This document shows positions 53,038 through 60,832 of a stretch of DNA of 64,000 bases, piece by piece. This DNA is from Antarcticimicrobium luteum (GTDB taxonomy: Bacteria; Pseudomonadota; Alphaproteobacteria; Rhodobacterales; Rhodobacteraceae), in NCBI RefSeq assembly GCF_004358185.1, contig NZ_SMUV01000060.1:37981-101980 (forward strand). Direction: 5' to 3'. Within the stretch, counting starts at the first letter, position 1. Every line of letters starts with the position of its first letter. The notes under the pieces were generated by a model that ran no database searches, was not told the origin of the DNA, and was given only the letters and a program-made list of their open reading frames with translations. A program made the translations under genes and the position numbers.

Positions 53038-53280
53038 GATGACGGGGCTCCAAGCCAGCGGCCGGAAAGGGGCGTACAGGATCGTGAAATCATGTTTTGA
53101 TCTTTTGGTCAATCCAGCGGGCGTGCAGAGATTTCGCGGTCCCCGGAAATGCGCGGCTTTGCGTCTTTCGTGCGGAACCGGGGCGGCCGGACTGAGCCGT
53201 GTCAAACCTTATGGCGCTGGAATGTTTGACGTAAGTCGAATGATGGTTGCCGCAGGTAACTTTCCTCGACCCTTCATCTC

Positions 53281-53472
53281 GTGGGGAACCATGACAAGAT
53301 ATTGCGGCCTCGCTTCCTGGCCCTGGCCATTGTCCTGGCGCTGTTCGCGGTCGCCACCTCCGGTGCCGTTCGTGCCGAGGACGCGGCCAAGCGGGGCCTG
53401 TTCAACGATCTGACCACCGACGACACCCGGACAGCGGCCAAGACTATCATGTTCGCGCATGAAAAAAAGTAA
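53281..53472 (+). pseudogene. Truncated DsrE-family remnant with signal peptide
   Basis: A 63-codon frame with a hydrophobic signal-like start (FLALAIVLALFAVATSGAVRA) followed by RGLFNDLTTDDTRTAAKTIM, which resembles the beginning of DsrE-family proteins. These normally run to about 130-170 residues, but here the frame stops after HEKK, at the terminator of the opposite gene. The only ATG nearby (53291) is out of frame, so a frameshift at the start is also likely. It could instead be a genuine small secreted protein from a GTG start (53281). Confidence 0.4.
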
Positions 53473-53498
53473 GCCCCGGTCTTTCGACCGGGGCTTAC
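53469..53498 (-). terminator. Intrinsic terminator downstream of mmsA
   Basis: GTAAGCCCCGGT and ACCGGGGCTTAC form a perfect 12-bp stem around CTTTCG. The A7 run on the plus strand becomes a T-tract for mmsA on the minus strand, 26 bases after its stop. Confidence 0.92.
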
Positions 53499-53523
53499 GA
53501 TTTGTCAGATCAGCCTGTGCGGA

Positions 53524-55023
53524 TCAGTCCATCGCCTTGAAGTGGAACTCGCCACCGTCCTTCAGGCCGGAGGGCCAGCGCGCGGTGACGGTCTTGGTCC
53601 GCGTGTAGAACTTGAAGGCGTCGGGCCCGTGCTGGTTCAGGTCGCCAAAGGCCGATTTCTTCCAGCCGCCAAAGGTGTGATAGGCCAGCGGCACCGGGAT
53701 CGGCACGTTGATACCGACCATGCCGACATTGATCTTGCTGGCGAAATCGCGGGCGGTGTCGCCATCGCGGGTAAAGATCGCGGTGCCGTTGCCCATCTCG
53801 TGATCCATCGCCAGTTTCAGGGCCTCCTGATAGGACTGGGCGCGCACGGTGGACAGCACCGGGCCAAAGATCTCCTGCTTGTAGATGTCCATGTCCGGGG
53901 TCACCTTGTCGAACAGGTGCGGGCCGACAAAGAAGCCGTCCTCGTAGCCCTGAAGCGAGAAATCGCGGCCATCGACCACCAGTTCCGCGCCCTGGTCCAC
54001 GCCCGACTGCACCAGGCCCAGGATCTTTTCCTTGGCCGCGGCGGTCACCACGGGGCCGTAATCCACGTCATCGCCGGCGGTATAGGGGCCGACCTTCAGC
54101 TTTTCGATGCGCGGCACCAGCTTTTCGATCAGGCGATCGGCGGTCTCGTCGCCGACCGGAACCGCGACCGAAATCGCCATGCAGCGTTCGCCCGCGGCGC
54201 CGTAGCCCGCGCCGACCAGCGCATCGGCGGCCTGATCCATATCGGCATCGGGCATGATGATCATGTGGTTCTTGGCGCCGCCGAAACACTGCACCCGCTT
54301 GCCGTTGGAACAGCCGCGGCCATAGATGTATTCCGCGATCGGGGTGGAGCCGACAAAGCCCACCGACTGGATCGTCGGGTGGTCCAGGATGGCGTCGACG
54401 GCCTCTTTGTCGCCGTTCACCACCTGCAGAATGCCCTTGGGCAGTCCGGCCTCTTCGAACAGTTCCGCCAGCATCAGCGGCACCGAGGGATCACGTTCCG
54501 ACGGCTTCAGGATGAAGGCGTTGCCGCAGGCGATGGCGGGTGCGAACATCCACATCGGGATCATGGCGGGAAAGTTGAACGGGGTGATGCCGGCGGTGAC
54601 GCCCAGGGCCTGGCGCATCGAATAGATGTCGATGCCGGGGCCGGCGCCATCGGTGAACTCGCCCTTCAGCATCTGCGGCGCGCCGATGCAGTATTCAACC
54701 ACTTCCAGACCGCGCTGGATGTCGCCCTTGGCGTCGGGGAAGGTCTTGCCATGTTCGCGGCTCAGCGCCTCGGCCAGCTTGTCCATGTCGCGGTTCAGCA
54801 GGTCGACGAACTTCATCAGAACGCGGGCGCGGCGCTGCGGGTTGACTGCGGCCCAGCCCGGCTGGGCGTCGGCGGCCACATCGACGGCCATCGCCATTTC
54901 GACGGTGCTGGCCAGCGGCACCTTGGCCTGAACCTCGCCGGTGGCGGGGTTGAAGACATCGGCAAACCGGCCGGACTGGCCTTTCACGTGGCTGCCGTTG
55001 ATGTAATGGGTCAGTTCCTGCAT
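53524..55023 (-). CDS. mmsA: Methylmalonate-semialdehyde dehydrogenase (CoA-acylating)
   Basis: A 499-residue aldehyde dehydrogenase oxidising methylmalonate semialdehyde to propionyl-CoA, the end of valine catabolism. Characteristic of MmsA are the start ELTHYINGSHVKGQSGRFAD, PFNFPAMIPMWMFAPAIACG (about residues 145-164), VGFVGSTPIAEYIYGRG, and the catalytic cysteine in GYGAAGERCMAISVAVPVG (about 285). The start at 55023 follows GGAGGAGT. It receives substrate from MmsB, encoded 8 kb away. It is divergent from a LysR regulator with 100 bases between them and ends at a strong terminator. Confidence 0.95.
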   Translation of the reverse strand: MQELTHYINGSHVKGQSGRFADVFNPATGEVQAKVPLASTVEMAMAVDVAADAQPGWAAVNPQRRARVLMKFVDLLNRDMDKLAEALSREHGKTFPDAKGDIQRGLEVVEYCIGAPQMLKGEFTDGAGPGIDIYSMRQALGVTAGITPFNFPAMIPMWMFAPAIACGNAFILKPSERDPSVPLMLAELFEEAGLPKGILQVVNGDKEAVDAILDHPTIQSVGFVGSTPIAEYIYGRGCSNGKRVQCFGGAKNHMIIMPDADMDQAADALVGAGYGAAGERCMAISVAVPVGDETADRLIEKLVPRIEKLKVGPYTAGDDVDYGPVVTAAAKEKILGLVQSGVDQGAELVVDGRDFSLQGYEDGFFVGPHLFDKVTPDMDIYKQEIFGPVLSTVRAQSYQEALKLAMDHEMGNGTAIFTRDGDTARDFASKINVGMVGINVPIPVPLAYHTFGGWKKSAFGDLNQHGPDAFKFYTRTKTVTARWPSGLKDGGEFHFKAMD

Positions 55024-55123
55024 CGGAATACTCCTCCAGACATTTTGCAGCAGATTAGCCTTGCGCAAATCCCTTGAACAGAGGCAAGATTTCAAAAAGG
55101 CTTTGCAAAATCGCAAGGGTGGG

Positions 55124-56020
55124 ATGGAGCCGCACTGGGATGACATAAAGATTTTTCTCGCCGTCGCGCGGGAAGAGAGCCTGTCAGGCGCCGGCCGGGT
55201 GCTGAAGCTCGACCCGGCCACGGTGGGGCGGCGGATCTCCCGGCTGGAACAGGCGCTCGGCGCGTCGCTGTTCGTGAAATCGCCGCAGGGCTATACGCTC
55301 AGCGCGGCGGGCGAACGGCTGATGGCCCATGGCGAGACGGCGGAAAGCGCGATGCGCGCGGCGGCCGAGGCGCTGACCGGACCGAGCGACACCCTGTCCG
55401 GCCAGATCCGCATTGGTGCGCCCGATGGCTGCGCCAATTTCATCCTGCCGCAGGTCTGCGCCGCGATTTCGGCCCGGAACCCGGATCTCGACATCCAGAT
55501 CGTCGCCCTGCCGCGGGTCATCAACCTGTCGCGGCGCGAGGCGGATATGGCGATCACCGTCAGCGCGCCGACGGCAGGGCGGCTGCTGGTGCAGAAGATC
55601 ACCGACTACCGGCTGCACCTGGTCGCCTCGGCCCGGTATCTGCGCGACAACGGGCCGGTCGAGACGCTGGCCGACCTGCAGCACCACGGGATGATCGGCT
55701 ATATTCCCGACATGATCTTTGACCGCGAACTGGACTACCTGAGCGATCTCGGGGTCGAGCGGGTGGCGCTGGCCTCGAACTCGGTCTCGGTTCAGATCAA
55801 GATGGCGGCGGAGGGCACGGCGCTTTGCGTGGCGCATGACTTCACGCTGCCCAGTCATCCGATTCTGCGCAAGGTGCTGACCGACCGGATCAGCCTGACC
55901 CGCAGTTTTTATCTGGTGCGGCACCAGGGGGCAGAGCGCAGCGCCCGCCTGACCCGCTTTGCCGAGGCGCTGTGCGACGAGGTTCGTGCCGAGGTGGCGC
56001 GTCTTGAAAGCCTGACTTGA
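55124..56020 (+). CDS. LysR-family transcriptional regulator
   Basis: A 298-residue LysR-type regulator. The winged helix-turn-helix is at residues 1-60 (WDDIKIFLAVAREESLSGAG, PATVGRRISRLEQALGASLF), followed by a linker helix and a substrate-binding domain (LSGQIRIGAPDGCANFILPQ; DMAITVSAPTAGRLLVQKIT). It is transcribed away from mmsA, which makes mmsA the most likely target. The shared region has ATTTTGCA (55042-55049) and its inverse TGCAAAAT (55104-55111). The ATG at 55124 is chosen by family alignment; the frame is open 21 codons further upstream. Confidence 0.88.
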   Translation: MEPHWDDIKIFLAVAREESLSGAGRVLKLDPATVGRRISRLEQALGASLFVKSPQGYTLSAAGERLMAHGETAESAMRAAAEALTGPSDTLSGQIRIGAPDGCANFILPQVCAAISARNPDLDIQIVALPRVINLSRREADMAITVSAPTAGRLLVQKITDYRLHLVASARYLRDNGPVETLADLQHHGMIGYIPDMIFDRELDYLSDLGVERVALASNSVSVQIKMAAEGTALCVAHDFTLPSHPILRKVLTDRISLTRSFYLVRHQGAERSARLTRFAEALCDEVRAEVARLESLT

Positions 56021-56081
56021 CTTGATCGCGCATTGCGGCAACGCTTTGTTGTACGAAAGAAAATTGCGGGAGGTTTTCGGA

Positions 56082-56516
56082 ATGCTTGTTCAGTCCATTC
56101 TCAAATCCAAGGCCGCCGCCGGTGTCGTGACCGTCCGGTCCGACGCCAAGGTGTCGGACGCGGCAAAGCTGCTGGCGGAGAAGAAGATCGGCTCGCTGGT
56201 GGTGTCCGACGACGGCACCACGGCGGACGGTATCCTGTCCGAGCGCGACATCGTGCGCGAACTGGCCCGCATCGGTGGCGGCTGCCTGGACAAGACCGTG
56301 GCGCATTACATGACCCGCGATCTGGTCACCTGCACCGGCCAGTGCAGCGTGCAGGAGGTTCTGACGCGGATGACCGAGGGGCGGTTCCGCCATATGCCCG
56401 TTGTCGAAGAGGGCAGGCTGGTCGGCATCGTGACCATCGGCGACGTGGTCAAGGCGCAGCTCACCGAACTGGCGATGGAGAAGGACGCGCTTGAAGGCAT
56501 GATCATGGGGCACTAA
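56082..56516 (+). CDS. CBS-pair domain protein
   Basis: A 144-residue protein consisting of one tandem CBS pair. First CBS: VVTVRSDAKVSDAAKLLAEK to SERDIVREL (about residues 15-72); second: MTRDLVTCTGQCSVQEVL to RFRHMPVVEEGRLVGIVTIG (about 80-130). CBS pairs bind adenine nucleotides and act as energy sensors, in this stand-alone form often for unknown partners. The ATG at 56082 is preceded by GGAGG. It follows the LysR gene by about 60 bases, and coaD follows by 96 bases on the same strand. Confidence 0.88.
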   Translation: MLVQSILKSKAAAGVVTVRSDAKVSDAAKLLAEKKIGSLVVSDDGTTADGILSERDIVRELARIGGGCLDKTVAHYMTRDLVTCTGQCSVQEVLTRMTEGRFRHMPVVEEGRLVGIVTIGDVVKAQLTELAMEKDALEGMIMGH

Positions 56517-56612
56517 CCGGGTAATTTTGTTGCGGTCCGCCGCGCGCGCTCTTGCAAATCGTTTCCCTGTCGTGTTGCTTGCGCTGCAGGAGCAAAAAGG
56601 CAGGAGGATGCC

Positions 56613-57107
56613 ATGCGCGTAGCGCTCTATCCGGGAACCTTCGACCCGATCACCTTGGGTCACATCGACATCATCAGCCGGGCGGCGGCGCTGGTCGACA
56701 AGCTGGTGATTGGGGTCGCCATCAACCGCGACAAGGGGCCGATGTTTTCCCTGGAAGACCGCGTGGCGATGATCGAGGCCGAATGCGCCAAGCTGAGCGC
56801 GCAGACCGGCACCGAGATCGTCGTGCATCCATTCGAGAATCTGCTGATCGACTGCGCCCATGACGTCGGCGCCCAGATCATCGTGCGCGGTCTGCGCGCG
56901 GTGGCCGATTTCGAGTACGAGTTTCAGATGGTGGGCATGAACCGCGCGCTCGACGCCAGCGTCGAGACCGTGTTCCTGATGGCCGACGCGCGGCGCCAGG
57001 CGATCGCCAGCAAGCTGGTCAAGGAAATCGCCAGGCTGGGCGGGGACGTGTCGAAATTCGTCACCCCGCTGGTGAACGAGGCGCTCAAGGACCGGCTGTC
57101 CATGTGA
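56613..57107 (+). CDS. coaD: Phosphopantetheine adenylyltransferase
   Basis: A 164-residue nucleotidyltransferase that makes dephospho-CoA from 4'-phosphopantetheine and ATP. The T/HxGH motif is in YPGTFDPITLGHIDII (residues 6-21, His18), with IVRGLRAVADFEYEFQM (about 90-106) and the C-terminal ISSK-like ADARRQAIASKLVKEIARLG (about 127-146). In that segment the usual SSS is IASK. Length is normal. A ribosome-binding site (AGGAGG) lies just upstream. The next gene downstream, on the opposite strand, is a very short membrane protein. Confidence 0.95.
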   Translation: MRVALYPGTFDPITLGHIDIISRAAALVDKLVIGVAINRDKGPMFSLEDRVAMIEAECAKLSAQTGTEIVVHPFENLLIDCAHDVGAQIIVRGLRAVADFEYEFQMVGMNRALDASVETVFLMADARRQAIASKLVKEIARLGGDVSKFVTPLVNEALKDRLSM

Positions 57108-57147
57108 CGGCCCGGGCGATCACGGTCGGGCGCGCCAGGCGCCTGGC

Positions 57148-57291
57148 CTAGCGCCAGAATGCGATCCATTCGATCAGATCGAACATCTCCTTGCCCAGAA
57201 AGACCAGATGCTCGCTGCCGTTAAGCGCGACGTCCAGCACGAGGGCGGACAGGATCATGAATCCCAATACGAGGGCGATTCTGTCGGTCAT
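57148..57291 (-). CDS. 47-residue single-helix membrane protein downstream of gap
   Basis: A short gene: 47 codons from ATG 57291 to TAG 57148. The product starts MTDRIALVLGFMILSALVL, forming one membrane helix, then NGSEHLVFLGKEMFDLIEWI and ends in AFWR. Similar tiny proteins next to gap are, as I recall, conserved in Rhodobacteraceae and are sometimes mislabelled as GAPDH. It lies 92 bases downstream of gap on the same strand and may share its transcript. The function is unknown. Confidence 0.7.
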   Translation of the reverse strand: MTDRIALVLGFMILSALVLDVALNGSEHLVFLGKEMFDLIEWIAFWR

Positions 57292-57383
57292 GGGCCATCC
57301 GGCAATTACAACAGCACCCGATCAGGTATGCCCGACCGGGTGCTTTGAGACAAGGGCGCTATAGCGGGCGGGATAACCCGGGC

Positions 57384-58385
57384 TCAGCCCAGCCGGCCCA
57401 TGGCGACGGCGACATCGGCCATGCGCACCGAGAACCCCCATTCGTTGTCGTACCAGCTGAGCACGCGGACCATGCGGCTGCCGACCACGCGGGTCTGATC
57501 GGGCGCGAAGATCGAGCTTTCGGGGCTGTGATTGAAATCGGTCGAGACCAGAGGTGCCGGCTCATAGCCCAGCACGCCCTTCATCGGGCCGCTGGCGGCG
57601 GCCTGCATGATGGCGTTGATCTCTTCGGCGGTCACGTCGCGGCCGGCCTGGAAGGTGAGGTCCACCGCGGAGACGTTCGGGGTCGGCACCCGCAGGGCAG
57701 AGCCGTCGAGCTTGCCCCTGAGGTTCGGCAGCACCTCGCCCAGGGCCTTGGCGGCGCCGGTCGAGGTGGGAATGATCGACATGGCGGCGGCCCGGGCGCG
57801 GTAAAGATCCTTGTGGCGGCGGTCCAGCGTCGGCTGGTCGCCGGTATAGGAGTGGATCGTCGTCATGATGCCGCTTTCGATGCCGACGGCCTCATCCAGC
57901 ACCTTGGCCAGCGGCGCCAGGCAGTTGGTGGTGCATGAGCCGTTCGAGACCATGCGGTCAGCCGCCGTCAGCGCATCGTCGTTGACGCCAAAGACCACGG
58001 TCCTGTCCACGTTCTTGCCCGGCGCCGAGAGCAGCACCCGTTTCGCGCCGCGCTCCAGATGGGCCTTGGCCTTTTCGCCGTCGTTGAACTTGCCGGTGCA
58101 TTCCAGCACGACGTCGCAGCCGTCCCAGTCCAACTCGTTCATGTCATAGGTCGAGAACATCTGCATCGGCCCGCGGCCCAGGTCCATGGTGCCGTCGCCC
58201 AGGGTGACCTCGCCGGGGAAGCGGCCGTGTACGCTGTCGTATTTGATCAGATGCGCCGCCGTCTCGATCGGGCCGGCGGCGTTCACCTTGATCACCTCGA
58301 TGTCGTCGCGGCCCGAGGCCGCAATATGCGACAGCGTACACCGGCCGATGCGGCCGAAACCGTTGATCCCGACTTTGATGGTCAT
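57384..58385 (-). CDS. gap: Type I glyceraldehyde-3-phosphate dehydrogenase
   Basis: A 333-residue phosphorylating GAPDH. The catalytic cysteine is in SNGSCTTNCLAPL (Cys151), HSYTGDQPTLD and RRHKDLYRARAAAMSIIPTS (phosphate sites) and the terminal WYDNEWGFSVRM are typical. At the end of the second strand, where NAD-dependent enzymes have Asn-Asp, this one reads KVNAAGPIETAAHL: the adenosine-ribose-binding Asp is Ala36. Bacillus GapB, an NADP-preferring gluconeogenic enzyme, also lacks it. The ATG at 58385 follows GGAG; four upstream codons are unlikely. It acts with pgk and fba, which are elsewhere in the window. Confidence 0.94.
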   Translation of the reverse strand: MTIKVGINGFGRIGRCTLSHIAASGRDDIEVIKVNAAGPIETAAHLIKYDSVHGRFPGEVTLGDGTMDLGRGPMQMFSTYDMNELDWDGCDVVLECTGKFNDGEKAKAHLERGAKRVLLSAPGKNVDRTVVFGVNDDALTAADRMVSNGSCTTNCLAPLAKVLDEAVGIESGIMTTIHSYTGDQPTLDRRHKDLYRARAAAMSIIPTSTGAAKALGEVLPNLRGKLDGSALRVPTPNVSAVDLTFQAGRDVTAEEINAIMQAAASGPMKGVLGYEPAPLVSTDFNHSPESSIFAPDQTRVVGSRMVRVLSWYDNEWGFSVRMADVAVAMGRLG

Positions 58386-58505
58386 GACAAACTCCACATA
58401 AAATTCCCGAAGGTGCTATAACGGGCTGCGGGCGGAGCAAAAAGGGGAAAACGACGTGTCCTGAGGGTGATAGCGCAAACGCACCCTGACCCGATCCGAT
58501 CGGGC

Positions 58506-59069
58506 TCAGCCTCCCGGCCGGCTCACCAGCGTCACATTGGCGGCAAACAGGCCCTTGTCGCCGTCCTGCTGGGTAAAGGCGACCTCGGAATAGATGTCCA
58601 GAGCGGTCCAGCCGTTGTTGTTCACGCTGTCGCGGTCGAAGAAAACCTCGTCCCGTTCGGCGTTCTCGATGAAACCGTACCCCTCGTCGGGAAAGAGGCG
58701 GACCACGGTGCCGTGGCGCCGCTCGGGATAGGAGCGGACCTGCTGTTCGTCGAGCCGGGCCATGTGTTCACGCAACTGACGGCGGGCGGCGTTGAAGCTG
58801 TCGCGCACGGCCACGCGCAGATCCTCATGCGCCCCGAGATCGCCGGGCTTGTGGTTGACGATCACGGTGCCGGCGGGCACCTCCAGTTCGACCGCCACCT
58901 GATAGAGGTGACCCTTGTGGCCCTTGCCGCTGCGCAACTCCACGGTCACGCGGGCCGAAGTGATGCGGTTGCTGACCTCTTCCAGCTTCGCGATCTTCTC
59001 CTCGATCATCTCGGTGATCTCGGGACGGGCCTCTAGCCCCCGAAAGGTGATTTGCGGCGTGGTTTCCAT
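58506..59069 (-). CDS. HPF/RaiA-like domain fused to a cold-shock domain
   Basis: A 187-residue protein with two RNA-related domains. Residues about 4-110 are HPF/RaiA-like (ITFRGLEARPEITEMIEEKI, ARVTVELRSGKGHKGHLYQV, HEDLRVAVRDSFNAARRQLR), the fold that sits in the ribosome decoding centre during hibernation. Residues about 120-187 form a cold-shock-like OB fold (HGTVVRLFPDEGYGFIEN, EVFFDRDSVNN). It may bind ribosomes or RNA under stress. The ATG at 59069 follows GGAGGG; an ATG four codons earlier overlaps this site. It is divergent from the DUF2267 gene. Confidence 0.87.
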   Translation of the reverse strand: METTPQITFRGLEARPEITEMIEEKIAKLEEVSNRITSARVTVELRSGKGHKGHLYQVAVELEVPAGTVIVNHKPGDLGAHEDLRVAVRDSFNAARRQLREHMARLDEQQVRSYPERRHGTVVRLFPDEGYGFIENAERDEVFFDRDSVNNNGWTALDIYSEVAFTQQDGDKGLFAANVTLVSRPGG

Positions 59070-59219
59070 TCTACCCTCCATCAGTGATACCCGATTTATG
59101 CCGCCATCGCGCGGGCCGCGGCAATGATTTGAGTCAACTTGGCGCAGGCCGAAGGATGATAGCCTGCAGCCCTGATCTGCGACTGCAGGGCGGATCGCGA
59201 CGCGGGAAAGGAGCGGCTC

Positions 59220-59645
59220 ATGAGTGCTTTGGGGCTGAAGATCATCGACGAGTCGGTGCAACAGGCCAATATCTGGGTCAATGCGGTGGACGCTGCGACC
59301 GGATGGGAGAATAAACAGCGCGCCTATCGGCTATTGCGATCGGTGCTGCATGGGGTGCGTGATCATCTGAGTGTGGATGAGGCGGCGCAATTGGCGGCGC
59401 AGATGCCAGCGCTGATCCGCGGGATATATTACGACGGCTGGAACCCGTCGAAGACGCCGGTCAAGCTGCGCACACGCGACGCCTTCATCGCGCGGATCCA
59501 GAAGGATTTCGAGCCCGACCCGCTGGGCGATGCGCCCGAGGCCATCGCGGCGGTGATGGCAGTGCTGCGGAGCCATATTTCCGCCGGCGAGATGGAGGAT
59601 GTGGAGAACGGCTTTACCGACCAGGTGCGCGAACTGTTCGGCTGA
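59220..59645 (+). CDS. DUF2267-family protein
   Basis: A 141-residue all-helical DUF2267 protein. The pattern is typical: NIWVNAVDAATGWENKQRAY (about residues 17-36), LLRSVLHGVRDHLSVDEAAQ, LAAQMPALIRGIYYDGWNPS (about 58-77) and AIAAVMAVLRSHISAGEMED. It may be related to duplicated DUF2267 proteins in stress regulons, but no activity is known. GGAG precedes the ATG. It is followed 71 bases later by the DUF808 gene on the same strand. Confidence 0.82.
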   Translation: MSALGLKIIDESVQQANIWVNAVDAATGWENKQRAYRLLRSVLHGVRDHLSVDEAAQLAAQMPALIRGIYYDGWNPSKTPVKLRTRDAFIARIQKDFEPDPLGDAPEAIAAVMAVLRSHISAGEMEDVENGFTDQVRELFG

Positions 59646-59716
59646 CCACCCGTTTCCGGGCTTGTCCGCCCCGGCCCTTGGGGTAGGTTGGAGCAAACCG
59701 AAAACAGGGGGCGGGG

Positions 59717-60688
59717 ATGAGCGGGCTACTTGCATTGCTGGACGATGTGGCGGCGCTGGCCAAGGTGGCGGCGGCGTCGGTCGATGACGTGGCCGCCTAT
59801 GCCGGCAAGGCCGGCGCCAAGGCCGCCGGCGCGGTGATCGACGACGCCGCGGTGACGCCGAAATACGTGCACGGCTTTGAGGCCAGCCGCGAGTTGCCGA
59901 TCATCTGGCGCATCACCAAGGGATCGTTGCGCAACAAACTGGTGTTCCTGCTGCCCGCCGCGCTGCTGTTGTCGGCCTTCGCGCCCTGGCTGATCGCGCC
60001 GTTGCTGATGCTTGGCGGGGCCTATCTGTGTTTCGAGGGGGCCGAGAAGATCGCCCATGGACTGCGCCCCGGCGACGCCCATGGCCAGGCTTCGGCGGCC
60101 GTGCCGGACGATCCCGCCCATCTGGAAGAGCAGAAGGCCGCCGGCGCCATCAAGACCGATTTCATCCTGTCCGCCGAGATCATGACCATCGCGCTGTCGG
60201 AAATCCCCAAGAGCGGGGTGATGACCGAGGCCGCGACGCTGGCCATCGTGGCGGTCGGCATCACCGCGGTGGTCTACGGCGCGGTGGCGCTGATCGTGAA
60301 GGCCGACGATGTCGGACTGCACATGGCCGCAACCGGGCGGCTTGCTGCGACCCGTGCTCTGGGCCGGGGACTGGTGCGGGGGATGCCGGGTTTCATGGCG
60401 CTTCTGACCACCGTCGGCACGGCGGCGATGCTCTGGGTCGGCGGCTCGATCATCATCCACGGGCTGGGCGTACTGGGATGGCATCTGCCGGAGGAGGCGA
60501 TCCATCATGTCGCTGTTGCCGCCGGTCACGCATTGCCGCAGGCGGTGTCGGCGGTGGAATGGACCGTGACCGCGGCGCTGGACGGGGTTCTGGGCCTGGC
60601 GCTGGGGCTGGTTCTGCTGCCCGTCGGCACGCGGATCATCACCCCGCTCCTGCGGCTGGTGACGGGCGGCAAGACGGCCGCGCATTGA
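59717..60688 (+). CDS. DUF808-family membrane protein (YedI-like)
   Basis: A 323-residue integral membrane protein of the DUF808 family. The family signature MSGLLALLDDVAALAKVAAA opens the protein; DDAAVTPKYVHGFEASRELP and IWRITKGSLRNKLVFLLPAA (about residues 62-81) are equally characteristic. About six to eight hydrophobic segments follow, and GLALGLVLLPVGTRIITPLL ends it. Its function is not known. GGGGCGGGG precedes the ATG. A convergent terminator separates it from gltA. Confidence 0.9.
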   Translation: MSGLLALLDDVAALAKVAAASVDDVAAYAGKAGAKAAGAVIDDAAVTPKYVHGFEASRELPIIWRITKGSLRNKLVFLLPAALLLSAFAPWLIAPLLMLGGAYLCFEGAEKIAHGLRPGDAHGQASAAVPDDPAHLEEQKAAGAIKTDFILSAEIMTIALSEIPKSGVMTEAATLAIVAVGITAVVYGAVALIVKADDVGLHMAATGRLAATRALGRGLVRGMPGFMALLTTVGTAAMLWVGGSIIIHGLGVLGWHLPEEAIHHVAVAAGHALPQAVSAVEWTVTAALDGVLGLALGLVLLPVGTRIITPLLRLVTGGKTAAH

Positions 60689-60780
60689 GGCGCCGGACGC
60701 AGAGCGCAAGAGCCCCGAAACCAGGGGCGAAGGTAACCTACCTGTCAGCCTCCAGAACAGGAGCAAGGTCTCCAACAAGA

Positions 60781-60808
60781 AACGCCCCGCGAAACTTCGC
60801 GGGGCGTT
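60781..60808. terminator. Terminator between the DUF808 gene and gltA
   Basis: AACGCCCCGCGAA and TTCGCGGGGCGTT form a perfect 13-bp palindrome with AC at the centre (actual loop 4-6 bases). The T-tract is short on both sides; it most probably serves both convergent genes. Confidence 0.8.
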
Positions 60809-60832
60809 GCATTTCCGGGACCGGAGCCGCGT

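Noticed and set aside
59070..59261. Upstream extension of the HPF/cold-shock gene
   Set aside because: It overlaps the divergent DUF2267 gene start and lacks the family sequence; GGAGGG directly precedes the ATG at 59069.
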